In this document: positions 1 through 7,528 of the stretch, piece by piece
Numbering within the stretch: position 1 is the stretch's first letter
How the letters are laid out: every line of letters starts with the position of its first letter
NCBI GenBank assembly: GCA_003553165.1
Contig: PUOZ01000302.1
Span: forward strand, 1-13,687
Length of the DNA: 13,687 nt
Source of the DNA: Thioalkalivibrio sp.
Lineage (GTDB): Bacteria > Pseudomonadota > Gammaproteobacteria > Ectothiorhodospirales > Ectothiorhodospiraceae
Direction: 5' to 3'
Notes under the pieces: model-generated
What the model was told of the DNA's origin: nothing
Seen by the model: only the letters and a program-made list of their open reading frames with translations
Database searches by the model: none
Made by a program: the position numbers and the translations under genes

Positions 1-11
1 CGTTCGGTCGC

Positions 12-79
12 CGAGAGGGCTCGCCTCCCGCAAGGGACGCCCATGCAGAGGGGCGTTGCGCAGGAGCGTATTCCCTGCG
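12..79. repeat. Cluster of consecutive small stem-loops, function unknown
   Basis: Four adjacent inverted repeats occur: CGAG/CTCG (12-23), TCCC-GCAA-GGGA (26-37), ACGCCC/GGGCGT (37-56) and CGCAGG/CCTGCG (59-79). On the plus strand the second has a GCAA tetraloop of the stable GNRA type. No gene is recognisable in positions 1-181 in any frame, though short frames run off the left edge. This could be the end of a structured RNA, a non-coding spacer, or chance in GC-rich DNA. Confidence 0.25.
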
Positions 80-138
80 GAGCTTTCGTGACAATCAGGA
101 TCCCCGAAGCCCGGCCAGAAGAATACGAATGTCTTGCA

Positions 139-172
139 GGCGCCGCATCCGGAGTCACCCCGAAGCGGCGCC
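139..172 (-). terminator. Stem-loop after cheW, candidate terminator without a clear U-tract
   Basis: Perfect 8-base arms GGCGCCGC (139-146) and GCGGCGCC (165-172) enclose an 18-base loop that can itself pair (CGGGG with CTCCG on the minus strand). In the direction of cheW transcription the stem begins 9 bases after the stop codon. No run of U follows directly; a T-rich patch (ATTCGTATTCTTCT) comes about 8 bases later. Strong GC pairing makes a role in termination or mRNA 3'-end protection plausible. Confidence 0.4.
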
Positions 173-181
173 GCGCGCACA

Positions 182-661
182 TCAGACCGCCGCCACCTCA
201 GACCATTCCTCGTCCGACAGCAGCCTGTTGAGATCCACGACGATGGTGAGCTTGCCCTCACTGCTGGACACCCCCTGGATGTATCGGGAGGCTTCATCGC
301 CGCCCACATCGGGCGCGGGTTCGATGTCGGCCTCCGCCAGTTCGATCACCTCGGCAACGCTGTCCACGAGGACGCCAACGACCTGGCGATCCCCCTCGAT
401 CACGATGACCCTCGAGGCGTCATCGGGTTCCTGAGGCTCCATTCCCATGCGCAGGCGGGCATCGATCACCGTCACCACGTTACCACGGAGGTTGATGATG
501 CCCAACACATAGCCCGGCGCTCCGGGCACCAGCGCGATCTCGCTGACACGGAGCACCTCCTGAACCTTCATCACGTTGATGGCAAAGGTCTCTTCGGACA
601 GCCGGAAGGTGACATATTGTGCGGCTGGGCCGCGACTCGCGGCCTTGGTTTCTCGGTTCAT
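182..661 (-). CDS. cheW: CheW, chemotaxis coupling protein
   Basis: CheW is the SH3-like adaptor that links chemoreceptors to CheA in the signalling array. The 159-residue product has the full single-domain layout: YVTFRLSEETFAINVMKVQEVL at the start of the fold, the conserved INLRGNVVTVID at residues 56-67 (the Arg contacts receptors in the family), then VIVIEGDRQVVGVLVDSVAEVI and a C-terminal ASRYIQGVSSSEGKLTIVVDL. It is a plain CheW, without the long N-terminal extension of ParP proteins. The ATG is preceded by GGGGGA about 9 bases upstream. It is separated from motD by about 300 bases, so it may have its own promoter. A strong stem-loop begins 9 bases after the stop codon. Confidence 0.96.
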   Translation of the reverse strand: MNRETKAASRGPAAQYVTFRLSEETFAINVMKVQEVLRVSEIALVPGAPGYVLGIINLRGNVVTVIDARLRMGMEPQEPDDASRVIVIEGDRQVVGVLVDSVAEVIELAEADIEPAPDVGGDEASRYIQGVSSSEGKLTIVVDLNRLLSDEEWSEVAAV

Positions 662-969
662 TGCTCACGATCCCCCAATTCTGTAAGAAAAACCCATCGG
701 CCAGGAGCCGGTCTGCGGCCACGCCCCTTGACACAACACCAATCCGGCCACCGGCGGAGTTTTCGTAATGATCATCGGGGCCGATGACCCTCGGATCCGG
801 AGCGTTCCCGCTCCCAGCCCCGTATCCGTCATCCACCCCCTAAAGTATGGCATAGCCGCATCCGGTGCCGCGCCCGGTCCTGCCCGCTGGCAATCCGTAC
901 CGCCATTTCCCGGCACCCGGACAGGTCCTGGCACGCGTCCCGTCCGAGGCTCTCGCGCGAATGGCCGCC
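662..969 (-). other. 308-base motD-cheW intergenic region without a convincing gene
   Basis: This gap lies between the motD stop and the cheW start. One frame (665-934, 89 codons) is open across most of it, but its third-position GC is low, it uses AGG, AGA, GGA, CGA and TGT unlike its neighbours, and its product resembles no family I know. The region contains several palindromes: TCATCGG-GG-CCGATGA at 772-787, ATGATCAT at 768-775, CGGATCCG near 793-800, and inverted arms GGTGCCG (864-870) / CGGCACC (911-917). I find no clear promoter. In Pseudomonas and Vibrio, parC and parP sit upstream of cheW at this position. Confidence 0.5.
768..787. repeat. Overlapping palindromes upstream of cheW
   Basis: TCATCGG (772-778) and CCGATGA (781-787) are perfect inverted arms separated by two bases, and the left arm overlaps the 8-base palindrome ATGATCAT (768-775). 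They lie about 110 bases upstream of the cheW start. No T-tract follows on either strand, so an operator is more likely than a terminator. Function is unknown. Confidence 0.35.
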
Positions 970-1959
970 TCAGCCACTTTCCGTCGGCCCCGGTATGCGA
1001 TCCAAACCTTCGCGGAGGCTGTCCGGTTCCAGCGACCGATCCGAGCGCGGCCGCTCTTGCGCAAGGATCACCAGCGTCACACGGCGGTTTTTCCTGCGCC
1101 CCTCGGCAGAGTCGTTGTCGGCGATGGGCCTGTACTCGCCGAAACCAATGGCAGCCATCGTGGTGGGATCCAGTCCGTTTTCCGCAAACAATCGGATCAC
1201 GCTGGCCGCCCGGCCCGCGGAGAGCTCCCAGTTGGATGGAAAGGCCGCGGTATTGATCGGCACGTTATCGGTGAATCCCTCGGCATGGATCCGCACGGGA
1301 AAGGGCCCCAGAATCCCGGCCAGCTCTTCGAGCACCGGACGGGCATCCGTGAACACCTCGGCGCTCCCGCTGGCGAACAGAAGACTGGTGTTGATTTCCA
1401 CCTCGATCCAGAAACGGTCCCGGCGCACGTTGATGAGATCCGCATCGATCAGCGGGGCCATCGCCCGCTGGATCTCGTCACCGACACGCGCCATGCTCTC
1501 GGCGGCCTCGAGGAATCCGTCCAATGGGTCCTGTTCCCCGTGCGCAAATTGCTCTCCGTATCGCTGGACCCCATCAACCTCGACTGCGCCCCCAGCGGCC
1601 CTGTACGACGGAGCCTCGAGGAATGCCCTGAGCTGATCGAGGCGATGTTCGGAGAGGGGGTCGGTCGCCATTGCGGGAATACCCATGTCCCGCAGTCCGC
1701 TGCTGGCCCTGCCACCCAGCGGCGTCGTCTGCGGCGCCAGCGTGGGGGCACCGATCTGGATCGGCTCCGGAGCCATCGGCATGCCTCGGAAGGCGGCGCT
1801 CAGTGAATCGGACAGGACGCGGAACTTGCCTTCGTTGACCGAGGAAATCGCATACATCACGACGAAAAAGGCGAGCAGCAGGGTGATCAGATCACCATAG
1901 GGGATGGCCCACCCCTCGTGGTTCACGTGTTCCTCCTGATGCCGCCTGCGTCGTGCCAT
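970..1959 (-). CDS. motD: MotD, flagellar stator subunit (MotB/OmpA family)
   Basis: MotD is the single-span stator subunit that anchors to peptidoglycan and carries the ion-binding Asp. The 329 residues show a short basic cytoplasmic start (MARRRRHQEEHVNHEGW), one transmembrane helix at about 18-40 with Asp23 in IPYGDLITLLLAFFVVMY as the expected ion-binding residue, a variable periplasmic region (45-180), and an OmpA-like peptidoglycan-binding domain (185-298) with HAEGFTDNVPI, NWELSAGRAASVI and GRRKNRRVTLVI. The conserved flank reads YGD here rather than the YAD common in relatives. A hydrophilic tail follows the OmpA domain. The ATG has only a weak ribosome binding site (CTGGA) and sits just after a sigma-28-like promoter. 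Confidence 0.95.
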   Translation of the reverse strand: MARRRRHQEEHVNHEGWAIPYGDLITLLLAFFVVMYAISSVNEGKFRVLSDSLSAAFRGMPMAPEPIQIGAPTLAPQTTPLGGRASSGLRDMGIPAMATDPLSEHRLDQLRAFLEAPSYRAAGGAVEVDGVQRYGEQFAHGEQDPLDGFLEAAESMARVGDEIQRAMAPLIDADLINVRRDRFWIEVEINTSLLFASGSAEVFTDARPVLEELAGILGPFPVRIHAEGFTDNVPINTAAFPSNWELSAGRAASVIRLFAENGLDPTTMAAIGFGEYRPIADNDSAEGRRKNRRVTLVILAQERPRSDRSLEPDSLREGLDRIPGPTESG

Positions 1960-1970
1960 GGTATCCAGGG

Positions 1971-1997
1971 TTATCGGCAGGCATCACGGTCTCTTGA
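1971..1997 (-). promoter_or_regulatory. Candidate sigma-28 (FliA) promoter for motD
   Basis: The minus strand reads TCAAGAGA, then exactly 11 bases, then GCCGATAA. The -10 matches the sigma-28 consensus at all eight positions, the -35 has the TCAAG core, and the spacing is canonical. It lies in the 55-base motC-motD gap. The predicted transcription start, near 1964, is only about 5 bases before the motD ATG, which would give a nearly leaderless message. FliA itself is encoded in this cluster. Confidence 0.6.
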
Positions 1998-2014
1998 CCC
2001 CGCGACGACTGCAC

Positions 2015-2755
2015 TCAAAGCACATAGCCGCGCAGCTTGGTTTCGATGTTGCGCGGGTTCTCGCCCTCGGCGATCGAGGTGATCCCGTCGATGATCATTT
2101 CCCGGTAGGCCGTCTGGCTCTGGATTGAGTTCTTGAGCTTGCTGCTGACCGGGAGGAAGAAAAGGTTGGCCGACCCGATGCCGTAAATGGTCGCAACAAA
2201 GGCCGCGGCGATCCCTGGACCGAGCTTATCCGGTTCGGCGAGGTTCTGCATCACCGCCATCAGACCCATGACTGCGCCGATGATGCCCAGCGTCGGCGCG
2301 TAGATACCCATGCTTTCGAACACCTTGGCGCCCTGGAGATCGAACTGCTCCTTGGCACTCAGATCCACCTCCAGAATATTGCGGATCGCCTCTGCCTCCG
2401 TGCCGTCCACCAGCAACTGCAGCCCCTTGCCGGCGAATGCATCGGTTTCCTGCTCCGCCAGGGTCTCGAGCCCCAGCAGCCCCTCCTTGCGCGCGATCTG
2501 GCTCCAGTTCACCAGCTTCTCGATGGTTTCCTCGGTATCGATCCGGGGCGCCGAGAACATCCAGGGAAGGATACGCATCGCGTGCATGAAGACCTTGAGT
2601 CGGGTTTGCAGCAGCGCGGCCGCCAGGGTGCCGATCACCACGATGACGAAGGCCGCACCGTTCCACAGGGCGTCCACGCCGCTGCCCTTGGCGATGCTGC
2701 CCCCGATAATGGCCACCAAGGCAAGGGTCAAGCCAACCAGACTGAGAATGTCCAT
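2015..2755 (-). CDS. motC: MotC, flagellar stator subunit (MotA/PomA family)
   Basis: This is the four-helix stator subunit that surrounds the MotB-type subunit and engages the rotor. The 246 residues contain hydrophobic segments at about 4-22, 33-51, 150-172 and 182-204, with a large charged cytoplasmic loop between the second and third (SQIARKEGLLGLE and following). Conserved prolines in IYAPTLGIIGAVMGL (P154) and FFLPVSSKLK (P202) match the two functional prolines of MotA in position and spacing. Position directly after cheB and before a MotD-type gene is the Pseudomonas motC arrangement, so I use that name rather than motA. A weak ribosome binding site (GGGG about 7 bases upstream) precedes the ATG. 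The ion used, H+ or Na+, cannot be read from the sequence with confidence. Confidence 0.93.
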   Translation of the reverse strand: MDILSLVGLTLALVAIIGGSIAKGSGVDALWNGAAFVIVVIGTLAAALLQTRLKVFMHAMRILPWMFSAPRIDTEETIEKLVNWSQIARKEGLLGLETLAEQETDAFAGKGLQLLVDGTEAEAIRNILEVDLSAKEQFDLQGAKVFESMGIYAPTLGIIGAVMGLMAVMQNLAEPDKLGPGIAAAFVATIYGIGSANLFFLPVSSKLKNSIQSQTAYREMIIDGITSIAEGENPRNIETKLRGYVL

Positions 2756-2858
2756 GATCGCGCCCCGTCAATCCGATGCCGGGTCCGCACCGGGAATTTC
2801 CGCCGCAGCCGGCCGCAGGGCCATGCCGAGCGCGCCCATGGGCTCCTGTCGTTCTTGG

Positions 2859-3983
2859 CTACGCATTGCCCACGCCCCTGGCCAGAAGGGTTCCGATCTC
2901 GTCCACCGGCAACACCCGGTCCGAAAGGCCGGCTTCGGCTACTGCGGCGGGCATGCCGAAGACCACGCAACTCGCCTCGTCCTGCGTCCAGACCTGGGCT
3001 CCCTTCTCCTTGAGCAGGCGCACGCCTTCGCGTCCGTCCGCACCCATGCCGGTCATGATGATGGCGAGAACCTGACGCCCGAAGACCGGTGCCACCGACT
3101 GGAAACTCACATCGACACAGGGCCGGTAATGCTGATCCGGATCGCTGTCCACGATGCGGACCCGAACCTTGCCGGCACGGGACTCCAGAACCATCTGCCG
3201 GCCGCCCGGCGCAAGCAGCGCCAACCCAGACTCCAGGCCGTCGCCATCGGACGCCTCCTTGACCCGTATCGCACACAATCCATCCAGGCGCTGGGCAAAA
3301 GCGGGAGTGAAACTGGCGGGCATGTGCTGCACCAGCAGAAGCGGCAGGGGAAAATTCGCGGGCAAGGCCGTGAGCACCTTTTGCAGGGCCACGGGGCCGC
3401 CTGTCGAGGTCCCGATCAGCACGATCCGGAAATCCTGGAGCCGAAAGGCAGGTGCACGGGGCATCCGGACGCCGTGGGCCGGCGCTGTTGCCGTGGCGGG
3501 CCCCGGAGCGGTCGCAGCGCGGGAGGGAACGGGTGCGCGCGCGGTCCTTGCGGAAACCGGCGTCCCGACCGCTCCCCCGCGTGCGTGGCGCAGGCCCAGG
3601 GTCCGCACCCTGCGCCGGAATACCCGGAGGGCTTCCTCCCGATCGCCCGCGATATCCTCGAAGCGCTTGGGCAGGAAATCGGCCGCCCCGGCGTCCAGGG
3701 CATCCAGGGTCGCCTGGGCGCCCTCGTGGGTCAGCGAAGAGAACATCAGCACCGGAACCGGCCGCCGGGCCATGATGTGGCGCACGGCCGTGATGCCGTC
3801 CATCACCGGCATCTCGATATCCATGGTGATCACGTCGGGCTTCAGCTTCAGCGCCTCGACCACCGCTTCCCGGCCATTGGCAGCCTGCCCGACCACCTCG
3901 ATGCCCGGATCGGCATCCAGGATCGCCACCACCCGCCTCCGGAAGAACCCGGAGTCATCGACCACGAGCACGCGCACGGTCAT
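2859..3983 (-). CDS. cheB: CheB, receptor-modifying protein-glutamate methylesterase/deamidase
   Basis: CheB removes methyl groups from chemoreceptors (and deamidates some glutamines), giving adaptation; it is activated by CheA phosphorylation. The 374-residue product has an N-terminal receiver domain (residues 1-120) with the acidic pair D9/D10 in VLVVDDSGF, phospho-acceptor Asp55 in ITMDIEMPVMDG, and Lys106. An Ala/Pro/Arg-rich linker covers about 133-180. The C-terminal esterase domain has the catalytic triad Ser193 (IGTSTGGP), His220 (VQHMPASFT) and Asp316 (TGMGADG). The start has GGGAG 8 bases upstream and is 59 bases after cheA. The methyltransferase partner CheR is not encoded in the window, as in Pseudomonas, where cheR lies elsewhere. 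Confidence 0.97.
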   Translation of the reverse strand: MTVRVLVVDDSGFFRRRVVAILDADPGIEVVGQAANGREAVVEALKLKPDVITMDIEMPVMDGITAVRHIMARRPVPVLMFSSLTHEGAQATLDALDAGAADFLPKRFEDIAGDREEALRVFRRRVRTLGLRHARGGAVGTPVSARTARAPVPSRAATAPGPATATAPAHGVRMPRAPAFRLQDFRIVLIGTSTGGPVALQKVLTALPANFPLPLLLVQHMPASFTPAFAQRLDGLCAIRVKEASDGDGLESGLALLAPGGRQMVLESRAGKVRVRIVDSDPDQHYRPCVDVSFQSVAPVFGRQVLAIIMTGMGADGREGVRLLKEKGAQVWTQDEASCVVFGMPAAVAEAGLSDRVLPVDEIGTLLARGVGNA

Positions 3984-4042
3984 GCCTCAACTCCCTGGCT
4001 GGAAGGGTAGGAAATCACGCCTGCGGCGAGCGCTGGCACGAC

Positions 4043-6220
4043 TCAATGTCGCCGGGCATGGGCCCGCAAAAGGCTGGGCACATCGAGGATCAGGGCAATG
4101 CCGCCGTCTCCGGTGATGGTGGCACCGGCGAATCCGGGCAGGCCATGCAGATACGCGCCCAGCGGTTTGATGACCACCTCCTCCTGGCCGATCAGCCGAT
4201 CGACCACGAAACCGACCCGCCGCCCGCTCATGAGGACAACCACCACATGCTGGGTGCCGCGCTCGGCCGACACGGCTGCGCTGCCCATCAGCCATTGGCT
4301 CAGGTGATACAGGGGCAGCGTCTGGTTACGCACCACCACGACCTCCTGGTCATCCACGTGATGTGTATCCGAGAGGTCCAGATCGAAGATCTCGCTCACG
4401 TTCGCCAGCGGCAGTGCGAATCGCTGGCCCCCGAGCACCACCATCAAGGTGGGCATGATGGCCAGTGTCAGCGGCACCTTGATGCGCAGGATACTGCCCT
4501 GGCCCTTGACTGAATCGATATCCACCGTGCCGTTCAACTGGCTGATCTTGGTCTTGACCACATCCATGCCGACGCCGCGCCCGGACACGTCGGAGATCTC
4601 GGTCTTGGTGGAAAACCCCGCCATGAAGATCAGGTTGAGAACGTTCTGATCGGTCATTCTGGCTGCCGCATCCTGATCCATGAGCCCCTTCTCCACCGCC
4701 TTGCGGCGCAGGACTTCGGGATCCATCCCCTTGCCGTCGTCGGATATGGTCAGCAGGATGTGATCACCCTCCTGTTCTGCGGCCAGCACCACCCGGCCCG
4801 CACGGGTCTTGCCCACACGCTCCCGTTCCTCCGGGGTCTCGATGCCGTGATCGACCGCGTTCCGCACCAGGTGCACCAGGGGATCGGCCAGCGCCTCCAC
4901 CAGGTTCTTGTCCAGGTCGGTCTCCTCGCCGCGCAACTCCAGCTCGACTTCCTTGCCGATGCTGCGCGCCAGATCCCGCACCACCCGGGGAAACCGCCCG
5001 AAAACCTTCTTGATGGGCTGCATCCGTGTCTTCATCACCGCCGCCTGCAGGTCCGATGTCACGGCATCCAGGTTGCCGATCGCCTTGCCGGCCTCCTCGT
5101 CGTTCATGCTGGAACGCAGGGTGGCCAGACGGTTACGCACCAGGACCAGTTCCCCGACGAGGTTCATGATGTCGTCCAGGCGCTTGGTATCCACCCGGAC
5201 CGAGGTATCCGCCGGTGCCGTGGGCCTGGCTGCGGGCGCGGCCTTCGCCGTAGAGCTCCCATGGCCGGCTTCCGGGGCAGAAGCGATCGGCCGCTGCGGG
5301 GGCGCCGCCGGGTTTGCAGTCTCCGGACCCGTTGCGCCAGGAACCGTCCTCGCGGCATCCGGCGGATCCTGGATCGTTGCCGGCTCAACCCCGGCCGAGC
5401 CATTCCCCTCCGCCCGCGCACCCGTCCCCGACGGACTTCCCGAATCCCCGCCGGCCGGCGACTGTGGCGCGCGGCCCTTGCCGTGAAACGTGTCCAGCAA
5501 TTGTTCGAACTCGTCTTCGCTGATCTCGTCCGCACCCGCGGTCGGCGGCGCCCCGGATGCAGCTGCAGCCACCGATTCGATCGGCTCCGCCGCCTTCGGC
5601 TGTGGCGGAGGTTCCGCCCGTTCCGCCTCGATGGCGTCCAGCAGGGCCTCGAATTCGGCGTCGGTGATTTCCTCCCCACCGGCTTCGGGGCCTTGCCCCG
5701 CATCGCCGCCCGACGGCTGTGTCGGGGCCGGCGCAGCGACGCTCGGGGCGGCGGCGTCCTTGGCGGCAGCCGGGGTCGCCGGTATCGCTGACCCCGCAAC
5801 CGGGGCATCCTGCACGGCGCCACCGCCGGCATCGGGCCTGGCGAGCCCCTCCAGCACGGCCAACAGGGCCGGGTCCGCGGGCGCCGGTTCCTGGCCCGCA
5901 CGCGTTTCATCGAACATGCGGGTGACCACGTCGAGCACCTGGAGGACGGCATCCATCAGCGGGCCGTCCACCTGCCGCTGCCCCTGGCGCAGCAGGTTGA
6001 ACACATCCTCGGCGCGATGACACACCGCCACCAGGCTGTGCAGGTTGAGAAAGCCCGCACCGCCCTTGATGGTGTGGAAGCCGCGGAATACCGCGTTCAG
6101 CAGTTCCCGGTCATCGGGATTCTGTTCCAGCTCCACCAGCTGCTCGTTCAGCCCCTCGAGCAACTCCCCTGCCTCCACCAGGAAGTCCTGAAGGATCTCG
6201 TCGTCGGTATCCAGGCTCAT
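4043..6220 (-). CDS. cheA: CheA, chemotaxis histidine kinase
   Basis: CheA is the receptor-coupled kinase that phosphorylates CheY and CheB. Domains in order: the P1 phosphotransfer domain (residues 1-130) with phospho-acceptor His49 in FRGFHTIKGGAGF; an Ala/Pro/Gly-rich linker of about 205 residues (135-340); the P3 dimerisation helices (340-400, RLDDIMNLVGELVLVRNRL); the P4 ATPase domain with N-box HLVRNAVDHGIE at 450-461, DDGKGMD at 494-500 and GRGVGMD at 547-553; and the P5 CheW-like domain (about 580-720). No compact P2 CheY-binding domain is recognisable. Instead the linker has two copies of a short acidic motif, EITDAEFEALLDAI at 184-197 and EISEDEFEQLLDTF at 232-245. The start has GGGG 7 bases upstream and lies 27 bases after cheZ. 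Confidence 0.97.
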   Translation of the reverse strand: MSLDTDDEILQDFLVEAGELLEGLNEQLVELEQNPDDRELLNAVFRGFHTIKGGAGFLNLHSLVAVCHRAEDVFNLLRQGQRQVDGPLMDAVLQVLDVVTRMFDETRAGQEPAPADPALLAVLEGLARPDAGGGAVQDAPVAGSAIPATPAAAKDAAAPSVAAPAPTQPSGGDAGQGPEAGGEEITDAEFEALLDAIEAERAEPPPQPKAAEPIESVAAAASGAPPTAGADEISEDEFEQLLDTFHGKGRAPQSPAGGDSGSPSGTGARAEGNGSAGVEPATIQDPPDAARTVPGATGPETANPAAPPQRPIASAPEAGHGSSTAKAAPAARPTAPADTSVRVDTKRLDDIMNLVGELVLVRNRLATLRSSMNDEEAGKAIGNLDAVTSDLQAAVMKTRMQPIKKVFGRFPRVVRDLARSIGKEVELELRGEETDLDKNLVEALADPLVHLVRNAVDHGIETPEERERVGKTRAGRVVLAAEQEGDHILLTISDDGKGMDPEVLRRKAVEKGLMDQDAAARMTDQNVLNLIFMAGFSTKTEISDVSGRGVGMDVVKTKISQLNGTVDIDSVKGQGSILRIKVPLTLAIMPTLMVVLGGQRFALPLANVSEIFDLDLSDTHHVDDQEVVVVRNQTLPLYHLSQWLMGSAAVSAERGTQHVVVVLMSGRRVGFVVDRLIGQEEVVIKPLGAYLHGLPGFAGATITGDGGIALILDVPSLLRAHARRH

Positions 6221-6247
6221 GCCATACCCCTTTGGTCATCCTGCCAT

Positions 6248-7033
6248 TCAGAAACCGAGACTCGACAGCAGGTCGTCCACGCCGTCCTGGCCGCTGATCA
6301 CGTCGCTGCTGCCATCCGAGGTATTCGGTACCGCGGGCCCGGACCCCTTCCCGTCGCCCGCACCCTTGGACTCCTTCCGCTTCGGCTCGGGGACCGCGAG
6401 CCGTTCCCCGGAAATCCGTACCAGACCCACCAGGTTCTCCTCCACATCCTGCACCAGGTGAATCACGCGGCGAATCACCTGGCCGGTCAGATCCTGGAAA
6501 TCCTGGGCCATCAGCACGTCGGACAGGTTGCGCCGGATGGATTCGCCATCGCCGCCGGTGCGTTCCAGAAACGCCTCCACCTCCTGGGCGAGCAGTCGAA
6601 ACTCCTGCGTCGACATCTCGCGATGACGAAAGCGCTGCCAGGCCTTGTACAGGTCCTTGGCCTGACGCGAGATGGACTCGGCCATGGGCAGGCTCTCCTC
6701 CACGGCATTGAGCGTGCGGTGGGCAGACTGCTCCGTCATGGCGACGACGTAATTCAGGCGTTCCTTGGCATCCGGAATCTCGTTCTTGGTGATCTCCGAA
6801 AGCCGCGAATCCAGCCGGAAGGCGTTCAGCGCCTCGTGCAGATCCCGGGTCAGCTTGCCCAGTTCCTCGAACAGGAGGCTCTCGTGCATCCGCCCCATTT
6901 CCTCGATCAGCCGGTTGGCGGCCTCATCGTCTTCAGCCTCGATGTGGACCACCAACTGCCTGGCCCTCTCCAGCTGCCTGGCTCGCATCGCCGACTCCTT
7001 CTGCGCAATTTCGGGGCTTGGCATGCGTCTCAT
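6248..7033 (-). CDS. cheZ: CheZ, CheY-P phosphatase
   Basis: CheZ speeds dephosphorylation of CheY-P and so ends the chemotactic signal. The 261-residue product is longer than the enteric protein (about 214) and similar to Pseudomonas CheZ. The long helical hairpin contains the catalytic segment [16 protein letters not shown] at residues 175-190; Asp181 and Gln185 correspond to the E. coli D143/Q147 pair, with Gln the residue inserted into the CheY active site. A low-complexity linker (about 212-248, rich in G, S, K, P) joins this to the C-terminal peptide [14 protein letters not shown], the CheY-tethering helix of the family. The start at 7033 overlaps the cheY stop by four bases; an in-frame ATG at 7024 with GGGGGATGAG upstream is an alternative. 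Confidence 0.96.
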   Translation of the reverse strand: MRRMPSPEIAQKESAMRARQLERARQLVVHIEAEDDEAANRLIEEMGRMHESLLFEELGKLTRDLHEALNAFRLDSRLSEITKNEIPDAKERLNYVVAMTEQSAHRTLNAVEESLPMAESISRQAKDLYKAWQRFRHREMSTQEFRLLAQEVEAFLERTGGDGESIRRNLSDVLMAQDFQDLTGQVIRRVIHLVQDVEENLVGLVRISGERLAVPEPKRKESKGAGDGKGSGPAVPNTSDGSSDVISGQDGVDDLLSSLGF

Positions 7034-7422
7034 CCCCCGGCGTTGATGCGCTCAAAGATCTTGTCGATCTTTTCCCGCAGGGTGTCGGCCGTGAACGGCT
7101 TGATGATGTACCCGCTGACGCCCGCCTGCGCGGCCTCCACGATCTGATCGCGCTTGGCCTCCGCAGTCACCATCAGCACGGGCATGTCCTTGAGTCTGGC
7201 GTCGGCCCGCACCGCCTTGAGCAGGTCGATGCCCGCCATGTTGGGCATGTTCCAGTCGGTGATCAAAAAATCGAAGCTGCCGTTCATGAGCTGTGGCAGC
7301 GCGGTGCTGCCATCGTCCGCTTCCGCGGTATTGTTGTAGCCGAGATCCCGAAGCAGATTCTTGATGATGCGGCGCATCGTGGAAAAATCGTCCACGATCA
7401 GGATCTTCATGTTCTTTTCCAC
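7030..7422 (-). CDS. cheY: CheY, chemotaxis response regulator
   Basis: CheY is the single-domain receiver that, when phosphorylated by CheA, binds the flagellar motor switch (FliM) and changes rotation. All signature residues are present: the acidic pair in ILIVDD, the phospho-acceptor Asp in ITDWNMP (residue 56 from the chosen start), the switch Thr in MVTAEAK and the Lys in IIKPF. The sequence is the polar-flagellate type ([20 protein letters not shown]). I chose GTG at 7422, preceded by GGAGG at 5 bases; it keeps the KN residues that precede MKILIVDD in related CheY proteins. ATG at 7410, with GGAAAAG upstream, is nearly as likely and gives 126 residues. The stop overlaps the cheZ start as ATGA, indicating translational coupling. 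The roughly 100-base gap to fliA has no strong promoter that I can identify. Confidence 0.96.
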   Translation of the reverse strand: MEKNMKILIVDDFSTMRRIIKNLLRDLGYNNTAEADDGSTALPQLMNGSFDFLITDWNMPNMAGIDLLKAVRADARLKDMPVLMVTAEAKRDQIVEAAQAGVSGYIIKPFTADTLREKIDKIFERINAGG

Positions 7423-7514
7423 ACTGACCTCCAACGGCTTCGGTTTCGATCAAACCCTAATCGCTCGATCGGACAAGTGAGCTTGAAACGCATCGACGGC
7501 GGCGGACGTCGGTC

Positions 7515-7528
7515 CTGACGGCCGTCAG
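7515..7528. repeat. 14-base perfect palindrome overlapping the fliA stop codon
   Basis: CTGACGGCCGTCAG is fully self-complementary and includes the fliA stop codon TGA at 7525-7527. There is no loop and no T-tract after it, so it does not look like a standard intrinsic terminator. It could be a protein-binding site or weak mRNA structure in the fliA-cheY gap. Confidence 0.4.

Noticed and set aside
728..733. TTGACA on the plus strand upstream of cheW
   Set aside because: A perfect -35 hexamer, but no -10 at a suitable distance and no plus-strand gene downstream.
887..909. Sigma-54-like TGGC...TTGC on the minus strand in the motD-cheW gap
   Set aside because: The GG and GC elements are 11 bases apart instead of the required 10, and the flanking bases match poorly.
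665..934. 89-codon minus-strand frame filling the motD-cheW gap
   Set aside because: Codon use and third-position GC differ strongly from the real genes, and the protein has no recognisable motif.
2768..2839. 23-codon minus-strand frame with AGGAG upstream in the cheB-motC gap
   Set aside because: Too short to judge, only 3 bases between AGGAG and the ATG, and no family resemblance; conservation in relatives would be needed to revive it.
129..4116. Long plus-strand open frames, such as those opposite motC-cheB
   Set aside because: They are antisense shadows of well-identified minus-strand genes, caused by high GC, and encode low-complexity or Ser/Arg/Pro-rich sequence.
7466..7493. Weak sigma-28-like site upstream of cheY (ATGCGTTT, 12 bases, TCCGATCG)
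   Set aside because: Only half of the -35 and five of eight -10 positions match and the spacing is off by one; the nearby TCAAG is six bases too close to CCGAT to serve as its -35.
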